Source of the DNA: Alicycliphilus sp. UBA6560
GTDB taxonomy: Bacteria; Pseudomonadota; Gammaproteobacteria; Burkholderiales; Burkholderiaceae_C
Assembly: GCA_002434305.1 (NCBI GenBank)
Contig: DJJU01000013.1
Location: 496,001 to 560,000, forward strand
DNA length: 64,000 bases
Direction: 5' to 3'
In this document: positions 62,209 through 64,000 of the stretch, piece after piece
Numbering within the stretch: position 1 is the stretch's first letter
Layout of the letters: each line of letters starts with the position of its first letter
Notes under the pieces: model-generated
What the model saw: the letters and a program-made list of their open reading frames with translations, nothing else
What the model was told of the DNA's origin: nothing
The model's database searches: none
Translations under genes and position numbers: made by a program

Positions 62209-63102
62209 GTGTTGAGTGCCGCGCCGGATTTCTCCCTGGTGGTGGCGACCGTCGATCCCGACGGCCGGCTGCTGCATGCCCTGCTGGACAGTCTTCTGGC
62301 CAGCAGCGAGCGCAGCTTCGAGATCATCGTCGCCGACCAGCAGGTCGATGACCACCTGGCGGCCGTGGTGGCTGCGTTCACCGGCCGTCTGACGCTGCGG
62401 CATCTGCGGCTGCCCACGCGCGGCGCATCGGCCGCGCGGAACGCGGGCGCGGCCTTGGCGCGCGGGCGCTGGATCGGCTTTCCCGACGACGATTGCGTAT
62501 ACCAGCCCGACACGCTGGCCATGGCGCGGCGCGTGCTGTCTGCGCCGGGTGTGCGCATCGCCACGGGCCGGACTGTGGATGCCGCGCAGCAGCCTTCCGT
62601 GCTGCGCTGGCGCCGCATGGCCGAGGATTTCGACCGCTGGACCATGTTCGCCTGCGTGACCGAGGCCACGCTGTTCGTCGAGCGGACACTGTTTTTGGCG
62701 GCGGGAGGGTTCGACCCGCGCTTCGGACCCGGCGCCCCCTTCCCGGCGGCCGAGGGCGTAGAGCTGGTGGATCGCCTGCTGGGCGTGGGCGCTGGCTGGC
62801 GCGCGCGTTTCGACCCTGCCATCCAGATGCAGCATCCCAACAAGATTCCACCCTGGAACCGCTGGGCCGTCCAGCGCTTTTATCGTTATGCCCAGGGTGA
62901 CGGCGCCTTTGTGGCACGGCGTCTGCGGGGCCATACCCTATGGTGGGTGACGCGCACGCTCGGTTCGGCGGCCGTGCAGACGCTGGCGTTTCGCGGCTGG
63001 GTAAGCGTGGCCCATGCGGCCCGGATTGCCGGCATCGGCGTCGGCATGTGGCGCTATGCCCGGTCCTGCGGCAGACAGCGCGGCCTTCGAACGGGTGGAT
63101 GA
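62209..63102 (+). CDS. Family 2 glycosyltransferase
   Basis: About 297 residues from a GTG at 62209 (a TTG follows directly; the frame extends further up but is unlikely coding there). GT-A features: FSLVVATVDPDGRLLHALLDSLL (in segments), RGASAARNAGAALARGRWIGF and the metal motif DDD at 93-95. A C-terminal amphipathic region follows (WVTRTLGSAAVQTL). It probably acts on a surface polysaccharide. The preceding 238 bp hold no other gene. Its TGA stop is followed at once by the next ATG. Confidence 0.85.
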   Translation: MLSAAPDFSLVVATVDPDGRLLHALLDSLLASSERSFEIIVADQQVDDHLAAVVAAFTGRLTLRHLRLPTRGASAARNAGAALARGRWIGFPDDDCVYQPDTLAMARRVLSAPGVRIATGRTVDAAQQPSVLRWRRMAEDFDRWTMFACVTEATLFVERTLFLAAGGFDPRFGPGAPFPAAEGVELVDRLLGVGAGWRARFDPAIQMQHPNKIPPWNRWAVQRFYRYAQGDGAFVARRLRGHTLWWVTRTLGSAAVQTLAFRGWVSVAHAARIAGIGVGMWRYARSCGRQRGLRTGG

Positions 63103-64000
63103 ATGCGCGGTCTCAAGTACGTTTCGCCAGCGGATACGACGGGGTATGCCGTGGCTGCCAAGGCCTACCTGCGGGCGCTGGCTGCGGCCGGCGTGCCGCT
63201 GCAGTGGGTGCCGCTGCGCTGTCCGGGCGCACGTTACCAACCCGTGCCTGCACGCGAGGTGGTGGAAGACGACCTGCGTCCGCTCGCGCACCGGCCCGTG
63301 GATTACGACACTGTGCTGCTGCACTGCGTGCCGGAGTACTACCCCGGGTGGCTCGCGCGCGAGCGCGCCCCAGGCCGGCGCATCGTCGGCTACACGGTCT
63401 GGGAGCTGGAGCGGCTGCCCGCGCACTGGCCCGCACTGCTGAACCAGCTGGACGCAGTGATCGTGCCCTGCCGCTGGAACGTGGAGGTGCTCCGCAACAG
63501 CGCAGTGACGGTGCCCATCCACGTGGTGCCGCACCTGTCGCAGTTCGGGGGCGTCCCGGCCTCTGCTACGGCCCAGGCGTCGCTGCTTGCGCGGCTGGGG
63601 GGGGCGCAGGCGCTGCAAGGCCGCTTCGTGTTCTACACCATCGGCTTCTGGACGGCGCGCAAAGGCACGGAAGACGTGTTGCGCACCTACCTGGATGCCT
63701 TCACCAGCGAAGACCCGGTCACGCTGGTGGTCAAGACCTCGGCCAAGGACCTGACACGCTGGCATCGCCACTGGCGTGCAGGTTTTCGGTTGCGTCACCC
63801 GCGTCCTTCGCACACGGCGGCGCTGCTTGCCGCGAGCCGCCCCGCGTCGCCCTCTTGGCATGTCATCGACGACGAGGGCCTGACCGATGGCGAGATGCAG
63901 GCTCTGCACACCCTGGGGCATGCCTTCGTCTCCCTGACCCGTACCGAGGGCTGGGGGCTGGGCGCCTTCGATGCTGCTCTGTGTGGACGGCCCGTGGTCA
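63103..64000 (+). CDS. GT-B glycosyltransferase, 3' end beyond the window
   Basis: An open frame of 299 codons running off the window, starting ATG directly after the previous stop. It begins MRGLKYVSPADTTGYAVAAK and carries GT4/GT1 features: GYTVWELERLPAHWPALLNQ, DAVIVPCRWNVEVLRNSAV, IHVVPHLSQFGG, FYTIGFWTARKGTEDVL, and TRTEGWGLGAFDAALCGRP, which corresponds to the donor-binding E-x7-E region with D in place of the second E. It likely belongs to the same glycan cluster as its neighbour. Confidence 0.88.
   Translation, partial: MRGLKYVSPADTTGYAVAAKAYLRALAAAGVPLQWVPLRCPGARYQPVPAREVVEDDLRPLAHRPVDYDTVLLHCVPEYYPGWLARERAPGRRIVGYTVWELERLPAHWPALLNQLDAVIVPCRWNVEVLRNSAVTVPIHVVPHLSQFGGVPASATAQASLLARLGGAQALQGRFVFYTIGFWTARKGTEDVLRTYLDAFTSEDPVTLVVKTSAKDLTRWHRHWRAGFRLRHPRPSHTAALLAASRPASPSWHVIDDEGLTDGEMQALHTLGHAFVSLTRTEGWGLGAFDAALCGRPVV

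Overview
The window is a GC-rich, gene-dense stretch of a chromosome that reads as a betaproteobacterium of the Comamonadaceae (Acidovorax, Alicycliphilus, Diaphorobacter or Melaminivora type). This rests on protein families typical of the group (Bug/TctC binding protein, DUF3567, DUF1840, exosortase H, a liv cluster flanked by acyl-CoA ligases) and on a short dispersed repeat found about every 5 kb. Species cannot be named from sequence reading alone. No tRNA, rRNA, phage, insertion sequence, CRISPR array or defence island was seen.

Layout. 1-9.3 kb: a truncated DUF445 gene, a small secreted protein, MarC, GlcD, a LysR regulator next to purU, a PAS-GGDEF-EAL protein and a ChaN-like lipoprotein. 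9.5-12 kb: class II ribonucleotide reductase nrdJ. 12.1-27.9 kb: a respiratory nitrate reduction region, narXL followed by narK1-narK2-narGHJI, then five co-oriented genes (parvulin, carbonic anhydrase, nitroreductase-like, unknown, hemerythrin). 28-38.4 kb: housekeeping and catabolic genes (DUF3567, DUF3108, FAH-family hydrolase, Bug protein, cytoplasmic molybdopterin enzyme, M20 amidohydrolase, acyl-CoA-binding protein, metallo-aminopeptidase lipoprotein, tag, and a 53-residue basic protein). 38.7-40.4 kb: a cyclopropane synthase-family methyltransferase and DUF1840. 40.4-49 kb: a minus-strand operon, acyl-CoA synthetase-livG-livH-livM-binding protein-livF-PaaK-like protein. 49.2-53.5 kb: ExeA/GspB type II secretion assembly factors, a Crp-family regulator and an RsuA-family pseudouridine synthase. 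53.7-60.9 kb: chemoreceptor, amidase, htpG with a sigma-32-like promoter, and an exosortase H trio. 60.9-64 kb: srkA and the start of a glycosyltransferase cluster cut by the window end.

How the genes work together. NarX/NarL would sense nitrate and drive the transporters and the membrane nitrate reductase; FeS, molybdenum and heme ligands in NarG, NarH and NarI are conserved almost residue for residue with E. coli. The liv operon couples high-affinity import of an unknown acid to CoA activation. XrtH and its partner would process IPTL-type C-terminal sorting signals on proteins encoded elsewhere.

The most unusual signal is the dispersed ~60-bp repeat: thirteen copies in both orientations. 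Most are intergenic, two supply stop codons, and three lie in frame inside genes. Two of those three give nearly the same ~20-residue peptide in two unrelated lipoproteins, and the third sits just before the catalytic loop of the SrkA kinase.
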